This document shows, in pieces, positions 8,413 to 16,889 of a stretch of 64,000 nt of DNA. Numbering within the stretch: position 1 is the first letter of the stretch; the number at the start of each line of letters is the position of its first letter. The position numbers and the translations under genes are program-made. Location: assembly GCA_023437365.1 (NCBI GenBank), contig JAEZGK010000075.1, forward strand, positions 1-64,000. The letters run 5' to 3'. This DNA is from Bacillota bacterium. Its GTDB lineage: Bacteria > Bacillota > Clostridia > Lachnospirales > Lachnospiraceae. The notes under the pieces were generated by a model that worked only from the letters and a program-made list of their open reading frames with translations, was not told the origin of the DNA and did no database searches.

Positions 8413-9411
8413 ATGATTACGGATTACATCATCGGAGTGGATGGCGGAGGGACGAAGACCGATTATCTTATCTTTACGGTGGAAGGGGAATTTGTTGATT
8501 CCCTGCGTACGGGAAGCAGAAGTCATGAGGTTCTGAGCGGTGGCTTTTGTGAGGCAGAAGGGAAGCTTCTGACAGATATTGAGTATTTGCTTAAGAAAAA
8601 CAACATAACGTCAGCAAATATAGCAGCAGCGGTGTTCGGAATGGCTGGAGTGGATACACCTGTTCAGAAGGCCGTTATGGATCAGATCGTAGAAAAGGCA
8701 GGGTTTCGTAAGTTTGTAGTTTCCAACGATTCCGTCCTTGGGATAAAGGCAGGCTGCCCCTCCGGAGTTGGTATCTGCTCCGTCAATGGCACCGGCTCCG
8801 TTGTGACAGGAATAGATGATAACGGTGAAATTCTTCAGGTAGGGGGGATCGGTATCGCAACCGGAGACTATGCGGGAGGCTTTATCATTGCCTCACTTGC
8901 AGTAGGGGCTGTTTATGATTATTACTTCCGCTGCGGGATCAAGACAATTCTTACGGAGCCGATCCTACAGCTGTTTGGGCTGAAGGATCAGAAGAAACTA
9001 TACCAAGTAATCGGAAATGAATTTTATGTTAGACGGGATTGGGATAAGGAGCTGATCACAATTCTTTTCGATGCGGCTAGTTTAGGTGATAAGGCAGCCG
9101 TAGAGATAGTACAGGAAATCGCCAAACAGCAGGCGAAATCAGTTGCAGGTTGTATTAAAAACCTATCCTTTCGGGCAACTCCGGAGGTAGTGCTGGCGGG
9201 ATCGGTATGGACTAAGGCTGATTGTCCGCTGCTGTTAGCTCATTTTACTGATTGTATCTTTCTCTATACAGGTATCCGGGTGAAGCCTGTTCTGTTGGAG
9301 AGTAAGCCTGCCGCAGGGGCCGTATTATGGGCTTTAGAGCTTGCTAATAATCAACCGGTTACAAAGAAGAAGCGCGAAGCAATACTGAATTATCTGAAAG
9401 AGAAAAAATAA
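8413..9411 (+). CDS. BadF/BadG-family sugar kinase (N-acetylglucosamine-kinase-like)
   Basis: A 332-residue ASKHA-fold ATPase. The phosphate-1 motif IIGVDGGGTKTDYLIF opens the protein, VNGTGSVVTG (about residues 128-137) is the phosphate-2 loop, and the adenosine motif VVLAGSVW is near residue 258. Members include N-acetylglucosamine kinases and 2-hydroxyacyl-CoA dehydratase activators. The latter carry a Cys-bound iron-sulfur cluster, and I see no such motif here, so a sugar kinase fits. ACGGAGGAAA gives a good ribosome site. The third place in the LacI-GH4 operon suggests that it phosphorylates the imported saccharide that GH4 then hydrolyses; this is inference. Confidence 0.82.
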   Translation: MITDYIIGVDGGGTKTDYLIFTVEGEFVDSLRTGSRSHEVLSGGFCEAEGKLLTDIEYLLKKNNITSANIAAAVFGMAGVDTPVQKAVMDQIVEKAGFRKFVVSNDSVLGIKAGCPSGVGICSVNGTGSVVTGIDDNGEILQVGGIGIATGDYAGGFIIASLAVGAVYDYYFRCGIKTILTEPILQLFGLKDQKKLYQVIGNEFYVRRDWDKELITILFDAASLGDKAAVEIVQEIAKQQAKSVAGCIKNLSFRATPEVVLAGSVWTKADCPLLLAHFTDCIFLYTGIRVKPVLLESKPAAGAVLWALELANNQPVTKKKREAILNYLKEKK

Positions 9412-9472
9412 ACAATAAAGTAATCTGAAATAATATAGAGAAAAACGATAGATAAATAAATTTAAATTATTC

Positions 9473-9501
9473 TTGACAAACAAACCGACAAGTATTATCA
9501 T
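9473..9501 (+). promoter_or_regulatory. Promoter of alaA T-box transcript
   Basis: TTGACA (9473-9478), 17 nt, TATCAT (9496-9501). Transcription would start near 9508, at the beginning of the T-box stem I. Confidence 0.7.
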
Positions 9502-9504
9502 AAC

Positions 9505-9826
9505 ATCCAATAAGCGATGACGAAAAGGAGTACTCATCTTCGGATGCCAAGAGAGGGAATGGCAGGTGTAAATTCTCGTGAAGATGGTGGGGAAGCAGTT
9601 TCTGAGCTACGAACCGAACCTCATATCAAATACTAGTTGCGATATGAACAGTAGATTTCGTCGGGTTCTGACCGTTATATCGGAATCGGTATTGTCTTCG
9701 AATATGCGATGTACATATTTATCAGTACTGAGTGAGAGCAGAGAACATTTTATTCTCTGAATTTAGGTGGTAACACGGATGAGATGCATTCGCCCTAAGC
9801 TATTTTATTTAGCTTGGGGCTTTTTT
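9505..9826 (+). promoter_or_regulatory. T-box leader, probably alanine-specific
   Basis: A tRNA-sensing transcriptional riboswitch. It has a stem I with an AGTA segment (specifier-loop 5' side), a GAGAG segment, the T-box sequence AGGTGGTAACACGG (9765-9778) and an intrinsic terminator (stem 9792-9801 with 9811-9820, then six T at 9821-9826). The TGGT bulge (9768-9771) would pair with a tRNA ending ACCA, that is discriminator A73 as in tRNA-Ala. The candidate specifier is GCA (9595-9597, Ala); reading one base later would give CAG. The downstream gene is an alanine-forming aminotransferase, which supports Ala. Uncharged tRNA would favour read-through. Confidence 0.9.
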
Positions 9827-9892
9827 ATGTAATAGAAATTCACGCTCTATTACATCAACGCTCCACATAGCGAACCAGTTCGCTTTGGGATG
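9822..9892 (+). repeat. Dispersed double-hairpin repeat, copy A
   Basis: A segment of about 70 nt starting at the terminator T-run of the alaA leader. It holds TGTAATAG/CTATTACA (9828-9835, 9847-9854), then GCTCCACATA and a GCGAA...TTCGC hairpin (9870-9883) followed by CTTTGGGATG. Copy B at 26366-26438 is nearly identical and also begins at a terminator T-run. It separates the T-box terminator from the alaA ribosome site, so it lies in the read-through mRNA. Confidence 0.75.
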
Positions 9893-9958
9893 CTTACATC
9901 GCTTGGTCGAAGCTTATATGCTCCGTAATTTCATAAAATATCAAGGAGGAATGAGAGA

Positions 9959-11182
9959 ATGATGAAGTTGTTCGAGAAATCAAGGAAGCTGGATAATGTA
10001 TGCTATGACGTGAGAGGTCCGGTAGTGGAAGAAGCGGATCGTATGATTGAACAGGGGATCAGGATTCTTAAGCTGAACATCGGAAACCCTGCCCCGTTTG
10101 GCTTCGAGGCACCAACTGAGGTGATTCATGATATGATGTCCAATCTGACCAGCTCGGAGGGCTATTCCGATTCAAAGGGTATCTTCTCCGCGCGGAAAGC
10201 AATCATGCAGTATTGCCAGCTGAAGGCAATTCCGAATGTCGGAATCAATGACATTTATACCGGCAACGGTGTCAGCGAACTGATAACGATGTGTATGCAG
10301 GGACTTTTAAATGATGGTGACGAAATCCTGATCCCATCTCCGGACTATCCGCTGTGGACCGCCGCAGCGACTTTGGCAGGAGGTAAGGTGGTTCATTACA
10401 TCTGTGATGAGCAGTCAGATTGGAATCCTGATTTGGAGGATATGAGAAAGAAAATCTCCGACAAGACAAAAGGCATCGTTATCATCAATCCCAACAATCC
10501 CACCGGAGCACTTTATCCGAAGGAATTGTTGGAGAAGATAGTTGACCTTGCCAGAGAGAACGGACTGATCATCTTTTCCGATGAAATCTATGACAGATTA
10601 GTTATGGATGGCAGAGAGCATATTTCCATTGCCTCTATGGCTCCGGATCTGATGGTAGTGACCCTGAACGGACTTTCCAAATCCCACAGGATCGCAGGCT
10701 TCCGTGTTGGTTGGATGAGCCTGAGTGGAGATAAATCAAGGGCAAAGGGTTATATCGAGGGCCTAAACATGCTTTCGTCCATGCGTCTTTGCTCCAATGT
10801 TCCGGCACAACAAATCGTTCAAACAGCGCTCGGAGGATATCAAAGTGCTGATGAACTTTTACTTCCGGGAGGAAGGATCTATGAACAGAGAGAATACATA
10901 ACAGAACGGTTGAACAGTATCCCGGGCATTACAGCTGTAAAGCCGAAGGCAGCCTTCTACATCTTTCCTAAGATAGATACCAAAAGATATCATATTCTGG
11001 ATGATGAGAAGTTTGTACTTGATTTTCTGCGGGAACAGCACGTATTGATGGTTCATGGCAAGGGCTTTAACTGGAGAGAACCCGATCACTTCAGGATTGT
11101 CTATCTGCCGAGAGTGGAAGAGCTGAAGATAGCACTGGATAAGTTCGAATGCTTTTTAAGCGGCTATAAGGGAACAAGATAA
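9959..11182 (+). CDS. alaA: Glutamate-pyruvate aminotransferase, AlaA type
   Basis: A 407-residue fold-type I PLP aminotransferase. The pattern is strikingly like E. coli AlaA along its length: KLDNVCYDVRGPV, LKLNIGNPAPFGFEAP, NGVSELI, PDYPLWTAA, INPNNPTGA, and the PLP-lysine region NGLSKSHRIAGFRVGW near residue 240, ending FRIVYLPRV. It would transfer an amino group from glutamate to pyruvate to make alanine. AAGGAGG (9943-9949) precedes two adjacent ATG codons (9959 and 9962); the first is better spaced. Control by the upstream T-box fits an alanine biosynthetic gene switched on when tRNA-Ala is uncharged. Confidence 0.93.
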   Translation: MMKLFEKSRKLDNVCYDVRGPVVEEADRMIEQGIRILKLNIGNPAPFGFEAPTEVIHDMMSNLTSSEGYSDSKGIFSARKAIMQYCQLKAIPNVGINDIYTGNGVSELITMCMQGLLNDGDEILIPSPDYPLWTAAATLAGGKVVHYICDEQSDWNPDLEDMRKKISDKTKGIVIINPNNPTGALYPKELLEKIVDLARENGLIIFSDEIYDRLVMDGREHISIASMAPDLMVVTLNGLSKSHRIAGFRVGWMSLSGDKSRAKGYIEGLNMLSSMRLCSNVPAQQIVQTALGGYQSADELLLPGGRIYEQREYITERLNSIPGITAVKPKAAFYIFPKIDTKRYHILDDEKFVLDFLREQHVLMVHGKGFNWREPDHFRIVYLPRVEELKIALDKFECFLSGYKGTR

Positions 11183-11222
11183 GAATAAGCTTTGGAAAAA
11201 TAGTAATAGGATAGAAAGAGGA

Positions 11223-11290
11223 AGGGCTGGCATTCCCAAACATATATGTGCGTAAGAGTTTACGAGCATATTAGTTTGAGAACCAGCCCT
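11223..11290. terminator. Bidirectional terminator between alaA and the orphan ATPase gene
   Basis: AGGGCTGG (11223-11230) and CCAGCCCT (11283-11290) close a long imperfect stem whose inner parts also pair (CAAAC with GTTTG; GTAA with TTAC). The genes on either side converge here. Confidence 0.75.
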
Positions 11291-11334
11291 TTATGTACGA
11301 TAGACAAGTTATTCATTCAGGTTCAGATTTAATT

Positions 11335-12855
11335 TCAAAGGGAATTATTCGTGTGTAAATTCGTGTTTGCAGAGCTTCGGACCTGCAGCGCTGTAATTTC
11401 CTCCACTGTAGTTCTGCTGGTAGACAGATCACAGACGAAGGTTTTATCTGACAGAACCGCGACTCGATCACATACTCCCATAATTTCATCAATATCAGAG
11501 GAAATATAGATGATTCCGGCTTTTTTCTTAGTCATGTCATTGATAAAGTTATAGATATCAATCTTACTGGCAAGATCGATGCCTCGGGTTGGTTCGTCCA
11601 GGATAAAAATCCTCGCCAGACTCATCAGCCACTTTGCGAAAATTGCTTTCTGAAGGCTGCCCTCACTGTAGGCAAGGATACTCTGGTGCTTGAATCTGGG
11701 TATATTAATTTTGGTAGTATAATCCAGCACTGCCTGTTCCATAAAATCAGAATTGATGACCTGATTTCTTGAAAAGCGGTGAAGAGAAGGAAAAGCCACA
11801 TTTTCATTGGTATCAAGCTCCCGGAAGATGGAGTCCTCATATCGGTTTTCCGGCAGAAGAGCGATCCCCCTCCTGATTGCATCCCGCGGACTGTTTAACT
11901 GAACCGGTCTGTTATTGATGCAGATCTGACCGCTGTATTTGACAGCTCCGAACAGACAATTGGCAAGCAGCGTACGGCCTGATCCGGCAGGGCCTGTGAT
12001 ACCCAATACCTCGCCTTCCTTAAGTTGAAAACTGATATTTGTCAACTTGTCTTCATAACCAAGGTTTGATACGGATAGAAGCGTTTTTCCCTTTTTAACA
12101 ATCATCTTCGGATATCTGTCATTCAGATGGGAGCCGATCAGCAGATGAACGATCTCCTTTTCTGAGGTCTCCTTAATTATTCTGGTCCCGATTAGGGAGC
12201 CATTATTTATGATGGATATCCGATCCCCTATTCTCATGGTATCATCGATACGATGTGTAATATAGAAGATACCGGCTCCTCGTTCCTTGATATGATTGAC
12301 GATCTTATAAAGTACCTCACGCTCGCTTGAGGTGAGAGATGCGGAGGGCTCATCAAGAATTACGACTTTTGAGTCGGAGATATAGGCCTTACAGAATTCA
12401 ATCATTTGCCTTTGTGCAAATCCTAAGGTACTGACCTTATCCTTCATTTCAATCGGTAGATTAAATTCATGAATCAAATCAAGAAATTGCTTATTCAGTT
12501 TTTCGAAATCAATAATACGCAGTAATTTATTTTTATAAGGGAGATTGTGAAAATACAGATTTTCTGCCACACTGATGTTCTCCAAAAGTGTGGAATGCTG
12601 TTGAATAAAAATAAGCTCGTTGGTGGAGTAAAAGGACAGACTCTTTGGTTTAATTAATTGTCCCTCAAAATATATTTCTCCGGAATCAGGCTGCAGCATG
12701 CCACAGATCATTTCCATCAGCATACTTTTGCCGGAACCGTTTTCGCCCATAATCATGTGAACCTCTCCGGGATACAGGGAGATGCTTACATTGTTAATCT
12801 TGAAATTCGATACTGTGAGATTAATATTTTTAAGTTCAAGTAACGGAATACTCAT
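11335..12855 (-). CDS. Divergent sugar-type ABC transporter double ATPase, no permease beside it
   Basis: A 506-residue protein with two ABC cassettes, built like RbsA/MglA/GguA. The first half has Walker A GENGSGKSML, the atypical signature LGFAQRQMIEF and Walker B VVILDEPSASLTSSE. The second half has the usual degenerate P-loop GPAGSGRTLLA, a changed signature YSEGSLQKAI (normally LSGGNQQK) and Walker B IFILDEPTRGID. Unlike most such genes it has no permease or binding-protein gene next to it on its strand; it lies 36 nt downstream of a DeoR regulator, divergent from ChvE-GguA-GguB. It may be an alternative ATPase for that permease, or a remnant under relaxed selection. AGGGGGT precedes the ATG. 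Confidence 0.88.
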   Translation of the reverse strand: MSIPLLELKNINLTVSNFKINNVSISLYPGEVHMIMGENGSGKSMLMEMICGMLQPDSGEIYFEGQLIKPKSLSFYSTNELIFIQQHSTLLENISVAENLYFHNLPYKNKLLRIIDFEKLNKQFLDLIHEFNLPIEMKDKVSTLGFAQRQMIEFCKAYISDSKVVILDEPSASLTSSEREVLYKIVNHIKERGAGIFYITHRIDDTMRIGDRISIINNGSLIGTRIIKETSEKEIVHLLIGSHLNDRYPKMIVKKGKTLLSVSNLGYEDKLTNISFQLKEGEVLGITGPAGSGRTLLANCLFGAVKYSGQICINNRPVQLNSPRDAIRRGIALLPENRYEDSIFRELDTNENVAFPSLHRFSRNQVINSDFMEQAVLDYTTKINIPRFKHQSILAYSEGSLQKAIFAKWLMSLARIFILDEPTRGIDLASKIDIYNFINDMTKKKAGIIYISSDIDEIMGVCDRVAVLSDKTFVCDLSTSRTTVEEITALQVRSSANTNLHTNNSL

Positions 12856-12891
12856 GAGACCCCCTACATAAAAGCTTAGATACTTCTCAAA

Positions 12892-13665
12892 TTAATTTTC
12901 ATAAACATCAATCGAGGTAAATAACGGAATGTTTTGATTATAAATATAGTTTTTATATCTGTCTTCTAAGTTAGAGTCTGTAAGTACGCGATGTGATATG
13001 TTAAGATTTCCGACACGATAGAGAGATTTGACACCAAAGAAACGGGACAGACAGACCATGGTGACGGAATCAGCCAGCTTAATGGCTTGTTGAATTAAAG
13101 TGGCTTTTTTTGTGCTCGATACTGTGATTCCTACTGTTTCATTGAAGCCGTCGATTTCTATAAAAATATGATCAAAAGAAAAATTTCTTAAATTATCTAT
13201 TGTCATTTGACCAAATAACGCGTTCTCCTCCAAGTCACCACCGAGCAGAATCAGATTGTTGCCGGGGGAGTGAGAGAAAGCAGAAGCAATCACCAGGTCG
13301 TTGGTGACGATAGTCAGGTTAGCGTGTGCAGATAAAGCTTTTGCAATATAAGCATTCACTGTACCGTTCGTAAGCATGATAGCCTCACCGTCATTGACCA
13401 GGTGGAAGGCAGTATCTGCTATCTCCTGATATAGAAAGAAGTCTTTGCTTTCCTCGTTTTCGCCCAAAGCTGATTCTTCAACATAATCCATCAGAACAGC
13501 TCCACCATGGGTGCGCTTAAGAAAACCCTCACTTTCAAGCTTCTCTAAGTCGCGGCGGATTGTTACTTCAGTGACATCAAGCAGTTCGCTCAATTTGGAG
13601 ACAGATACTTTTTGCTCCTTCAACAGGTGATTTTTAATGATCTTTATTCTTTCAATCGCAAACAT
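12892..13665 (-). CDS. DeoR/GlpR-family transcriptional regulator
   Basis: A 257-residue regulator of sugar metabolism. The N-terminal winged helix-turn-helix reads KLSELLDVTEVTIRRDLEKL followed by EGFLKRTHGGAVL, the classic DeoR signature. The C-terminal sensor domain (about residues 75-250) is of the NagB/ribose-isomerase-like type that binds sugar phosphates. It is transcribed away from chvE and is the likely owner of the phased repeats at 13885-13921 in the chvE promoter, inferred from position only. The ribosome site is weak (GGGAAAG), which suits a low-abundance regulator. Confidence 0.9.
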   Translation of the reverse strand: MFAIERIKIIKNHLLKEQKVSVSKLSELLDVTEVTIRRDLEKLESEGFLKRTHGGAVLMDYVEESALGENEESKDFFLYQEIADTAFHLVNDGEAIMLTNGTVNAYIAKALSAHANLTIVTNDLVIASAFSHSPGNNLILLGGDLEENALFGQMTIDNLRNFSFDHIFIEIDGFNETVGITVSSTKKATLIQQAIKLADSVTMVCLSRFFGVKSLYRVGNLNISHRVLTDSNLEDRYKNYIYNQNIPLFTSIDVYEN

Positions 13666-13844
13666 AAAATCTTTCCCATCTTTTCGCTATTTGGCAGCTT
13701 AAAGACTACTGCAAAATTAGTTTATTCTGTGATTATGATACACGATTCCTCAATAAAAAACAATACGAACTTATTTCAATACAGAAACGACATATATAGT
13801 TGTTAAAGATGCATAAAAAGAAGGAAAAAATTATCAATATATTG

Positions 13845-13873
13845 TTGACAATTATATATGCAGATGATATGAT
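13845..13873 (+). promoter_or_regulatory. Promoter of the chvE-gguA-gguB operon
   Basis: TTGACA (13845-13850), 17 nt, TATGAT (13868-13873). Start near 13880, so the leader is about 150 nt and begins at the repeated operator. Confidence 0.75.
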
Positions 13874-13884
13874 ACATACATGCA

Positions 13885-13921
13885 AACACAAACGAAATAT
13901 GAAACGAACACAAACGAAATA
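13885..13921 (+). promoter_or_regulatory. Phased direct-repeat operator, probably for DeoR
   Basis: The 15-nt word AACACAAACGAAATA occurs at 13885-13899 and 13907-13921, exactly 22 bp apart. A third AAACGAA core lies between (13902-13908). The cores at 13890, 13902 and 13912 are 10-12 bp apart, so all face one side of the helix. The site starts just after the transcription start, as expected for a repressor. Confidence 0.65.
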
Positions 13922-14032
13922 ATGCAAGGTTAAAAGTTTTTGAAATGTTATGTATAGTTTCGATGTTGACTATAGCATGTCTATAGTTTAGCATAAATCA
14001 ACAAATATTATCATCATAAAGAGGAGGATTTT

Positions 14033-15214
14033 ATGAAAAGAAGCTTATTTGGATTTAAGAAAGTTTTAGCATTACTTATGGTTTTTGCTTTGGCTGTCAC
14101 CATGTTTGCTGGTTGCGGTACGAAGAAGGAAGAAACCGATACGAAGCCTGCAGCTGCCGAAGCACCTGCTGCAGATCCGACAGCAGCACCTACAAAAGCA
14201 GCCGAAGCTGTTACAGAGCAGGTCGGTGCAGGTACATACATTGGAATTGCAATGCCTACCCAGTCCAGTGAACGTTGGATCAAGGATGGCGCAGCGATGA
14301 AAGAAATTCTTGAAGCAAAAGGATATACAGTAGACTTACAGTATGCTGAGGATGATATCCCGACTCAGAAATCACAGATTGAAAATATGATTACCAAGGG
14401 CGCAGCTGTTCTCGTGATTGCTGCAATCGACGGTTCCACATTGTCAGATACTCTGGATGCAGCAGCAGCCGGCGGAGTTAAGATCATCTCCTATGATCGT
14501 CTCTTAGTTAATACAGATGCAGTTTCTTATTATGCAACCTTCGATAACAGAAAGGTTGGCCAGTTACAGGCTGAATCATTGGTAGAAGGTATAAAGAAAC
14601 TGAAGGGCGAAGGACCTTACAATATCGAGCTCTTTGCTGGTTCCCCTGATGATACCAACTCCTTCTATTTCTTCCAGGGTGCAATGGATGTATTACAGCC
14701 GTTGATCGATGCTGGTACCATCGTTATCCCCTCCGGTCAGCTTACTCAGGAAGAGGTTGGAACCTTAAGATGGGACGGTGCGGTTGCACAGGCTCGTATG
14801 GATGCTATTCTGGCAGCAAACTATTCTGATGGAAAGACACTTCATGGTGTTTTATCTCCCTACGATGGTATTTCCAGAGGTATTCTTTCTGCTTTAACAG
14901 CCTTTGGTCTTACTGGCAAGGATTTACCTGTTGTAACAGGTCAGGATGCTGAAGCTGCTTCCATTAAGCTGATTGTGAGCGGTGATCAGTACTCCACAAT
15001 TCTGAAGGATACCCGTGAGCTTGCCAAAGTTGCAGCCGGCATGGTTGATGCAGTGCTTACAGGCAAAGAACCTGAAATCAATGATACTACTACATATGAT
15101 AACAATGTAAAGATTGTTCCTTCCTATCTGCTTGCACCTTTTATCGTTACAAAGGATAATTATCAAGAATTAGTTATGGACTCTGGATACTTGAAGCCGG
15201 AAGATATTCAATAA
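14033..15214 (+). CDS. chvE: ChvE-type sugar-binding lipoprotein of an ABC transporter
   Basis: A 393-residue solute-binding lipoprotein. A lipoprotein signal peptide ends in the lipobox MFAGC (Cys near residue 26), followed by an Ala/Thr/Pro-rich linker to about residue 65. The mature domain starts at YIGIAMPTQSSERW and has the type-I sugar-binding fold with ISYDRLLVNTDAVSYY and VTGQDAEAAS, close to ChvE/multiple-monosaccharide binding proteins. AGAGGAGG precedes the ATG. A hairpin after the stop would reduce read-through to the ATPase gene and so keep the binding protein in excess. The sugar bound is not evident; ChvE relatives take arabinose, glucose, galactose or xylose. Confidence 0.93.
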   Translation: MKRSLFGFKKVLALLMVFALAVTMFAGCGTKKEETDTKPAAAEAPAADPTAAPTKAAEAVTEQVGAGTYIGIAMPTQSSERWIKDGAAMKEILEAKGYTVDLQYAEDDIPTQKSQIENMITKGAAVLVIAAIDGSTLSDTLDAAAAGGVKIISYDRLLVNTDAVSYYATFDNRKVGQLQAESLVEGIKKLKGEGPYNIELFAGSPDDTNSFYFFQGAMDVLQPLIDAGTIVIPSGQLTQEEVGTLRWDGAVAQARMDAILAANYSDGKTLHGVLSPYDGISRGILSALTAFGLTGKDLPVVTGQDAEAASIKLIVSGDQYSTILKDTRELAKVAAGMVDAVLTGKEPEINDTTTYDNNVKIVPSYLLAPFIVTKDNYQELVMDSGYLKPEDIQ

Positions 15215-15240
15215 TCCTGGTAAGATTTTAATTACTGAGA

Positions 15241-15274
15241 TGTCGGTTAGTTGAATGGCGCTAACCGACATTTT
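15241..15274 (+). terminator. Partial terminator within the sugar-transport operon
   Basis: TGTCGGTTAG (15241-15250) and CTAACCGACA (15261-15270) form a perfect 10-bp stem followed by only four T. Its place between binding-protein and ATPase genes suits attenuated read-through. Confidence 0.75.
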
Positions 15275-15338
15275 GGTACAATTAAAATAATAAAACCGAA
15301 TAATCATAAGCTAGCGCTATTGCTAAAGGAGTATGAAT

Positions 15339-16889
15339 ATGGAACAATATGCATTGGAAATGCGAAATATAACAAAAACGTTTCCTGGGGTAAAGGCACT
15401 GGATAACGTCAACTTAAAGATCAAGCCTCTTCATATCCATGCGTTGGTAGGAGAAAATGGCGCAGGAAAATCAACCTTGATGAACGTCCTGAGCGGTGTC
15501 TATCCATATGGCACTTATGAGGGAGATATCGTAATAGACGGACAGGTCTGTGCATTTAAGAGCATCAAAGAGAGCGAAGCGAAGGGAATTGCCATCATTC
15601 ATCAGGAACTGGCTTTAATACCACAGCTTTCAATTGCAGAAAACGTATTTCTTGGGAATGAACAGACCGGCTTTGGACCGGTCATCAGCTGGGATAAAAC
15701 AAGGATTAGAACCATGGAAATGATGAAAAAGGTAGGCCTCCATGAGAATATCGATACCAGAATCCAGGATATCGGTATGGGGAAACAGCAGTTGGTTGAG
15801 ATTATCAAAGCACTGGCAAAGGATGTAAAGATTCTGATACTGGATGAACCGACAGCTGCTCTAAACGATGACGATTCAAAGCACTTATTGGATCTACTGC
15901 TGGAGCTGAAGCAGCACGGAATAACCTGTATCATAATTTCACATAAACTAAATGAAGTCACAAGAGTTGCTGATGAAATCACAGTTCTTCGGGACGGAAA
16001 GACAATTGAGACACTCGTCAAGGGTGTGGATGAGATCTCCGAAGCTAAGATTATCAAGGGAATGGTCGGGCGAGAGCTTGTGGATCGTTTCCCCAAACGC
16101 TCCCATGCAATCGGTGAAGTATGTTTTGAAGTAAGAAACTGGAGTGCTTATGATTCCAAGGATGAATCGAAGCTGATACTGGACAATATCTCGATGAATA
16201 CCCGAAAGGGTGAAGTTGTTGGAATCGCAGGACTCATGGGTGCCGGACGTACTGAATTCGCTATGAGTATCTTCGGAAAATCGTTCGGCAAGAAAATTGA
16301 GGGAAAAATCCTCAAGGATGGAAAAGAAATCACAATAAACAATGTAAGAGATGCAATCAGGCATGGTATCGCATACACCACCGAGGACAGGAAGAATGCC
16401 GGTCTTATTTTGATCGATAGTGTTAAGCGTAATATCAGCCTTACTGCATTTCATAAGATCAGTAAGGGTATCGTAATTGATGAAAACAAGGAAATTAAGG
16501 TAGCGGAGGATTATAGAGCAAAGCTGAGAATAAAATCTTCAAGTATTCTTCAAAAAGCAGGAAATTTATCCGGCGGAAATCAGCAGAAGGTTGTTTTCAG
16601 TAAATGGATATTCTCCAATCCTGATGTTTTAATTTTAGATGAACCGACACGAGGCATAGATGTAGGGGCAAAATATGAAATATACTCGGTTATTAACGAA
16701 TTAACCGAAAACGGAAAAACAATAATTTTGATATCCTCGGAGTTGCCTGAGATCCTGGGCATGTGCGACAGAGTATATGTCATGAACGAGGGTAGAATTG
16801 TCGGAGAACTGAGTGCCGAGGAGGCCTCACAGGAAAACATAATGCAATGCATAATGCAGAGCAATCAGGAGGGATATCATGAAAAATAA
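15339..16889 (+). CDS. gguA: Multiple-monosaccharide ABC transporter ATPase (GguA/MmsA type)
   Basis: A 516-residue double ATPase that powers the ChvE-GguB importer. The first cassette has Walker A GENGAGKSTLMN, signature MGKQQLVEIIKAL and Walker B ILILDEPTAALND. The second has the degenerate P-loop GLMGAGRTE, a complete LSGGNQQKVV signature and VLILDEPTRGID. An ATG at 15333 is only a few bases from AAAGGAG (15326-15331); the ATG at 15339 has correct spacing and is chosen. The end overlaps gguB by 11 nt, so translation is probably coupled. Compared with the orphan ATPase at 11335-12855, its motifs are canonical. Confidence 0.95.
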   Translation: MEQYALEMRNITKTFPGVKALDNVNLKIKPLHIHALVGENGAGKSTLMNVLSGVYPYGTYEGDIVIDGQVCAFKSIKESEAKGIAIIHQELALIPQLSIAENVFLGNEQTGFGPVISWDKTRIRTMEMMKKVGLHENIDTRIQDIGMGKQQLVEIIKALAKDVKILILDEPTAALNDDDSKHLLDLLLELKQHGITCIIISHKLNEVTRVADEITVLRDGKTIETLVKGVDEISEAKIIKGMVGRELVDRFPKRSHAIGEVCFEVRNWSAYDSKDESKLILDNISMNTRKGEVVGIAGLMGAGRTEFAMSIFGKSFGKKIEGKILKDGKEITINNVRDAIRHGIAYTTEDRKNAGLILIDSVKRNISLTAFHKISKGIVIDENKEIKVAEDYRAKLRIKSSSILQKAGNLSGGNQQKVVFSKWIFSNPDVLILDEPTRGIDVGAKYEIYSVINELTENGKTIILISSELPEILGMCDRVYVMNEGRIVGELSAEEASQENIMQCIMQSNQEGYHEK

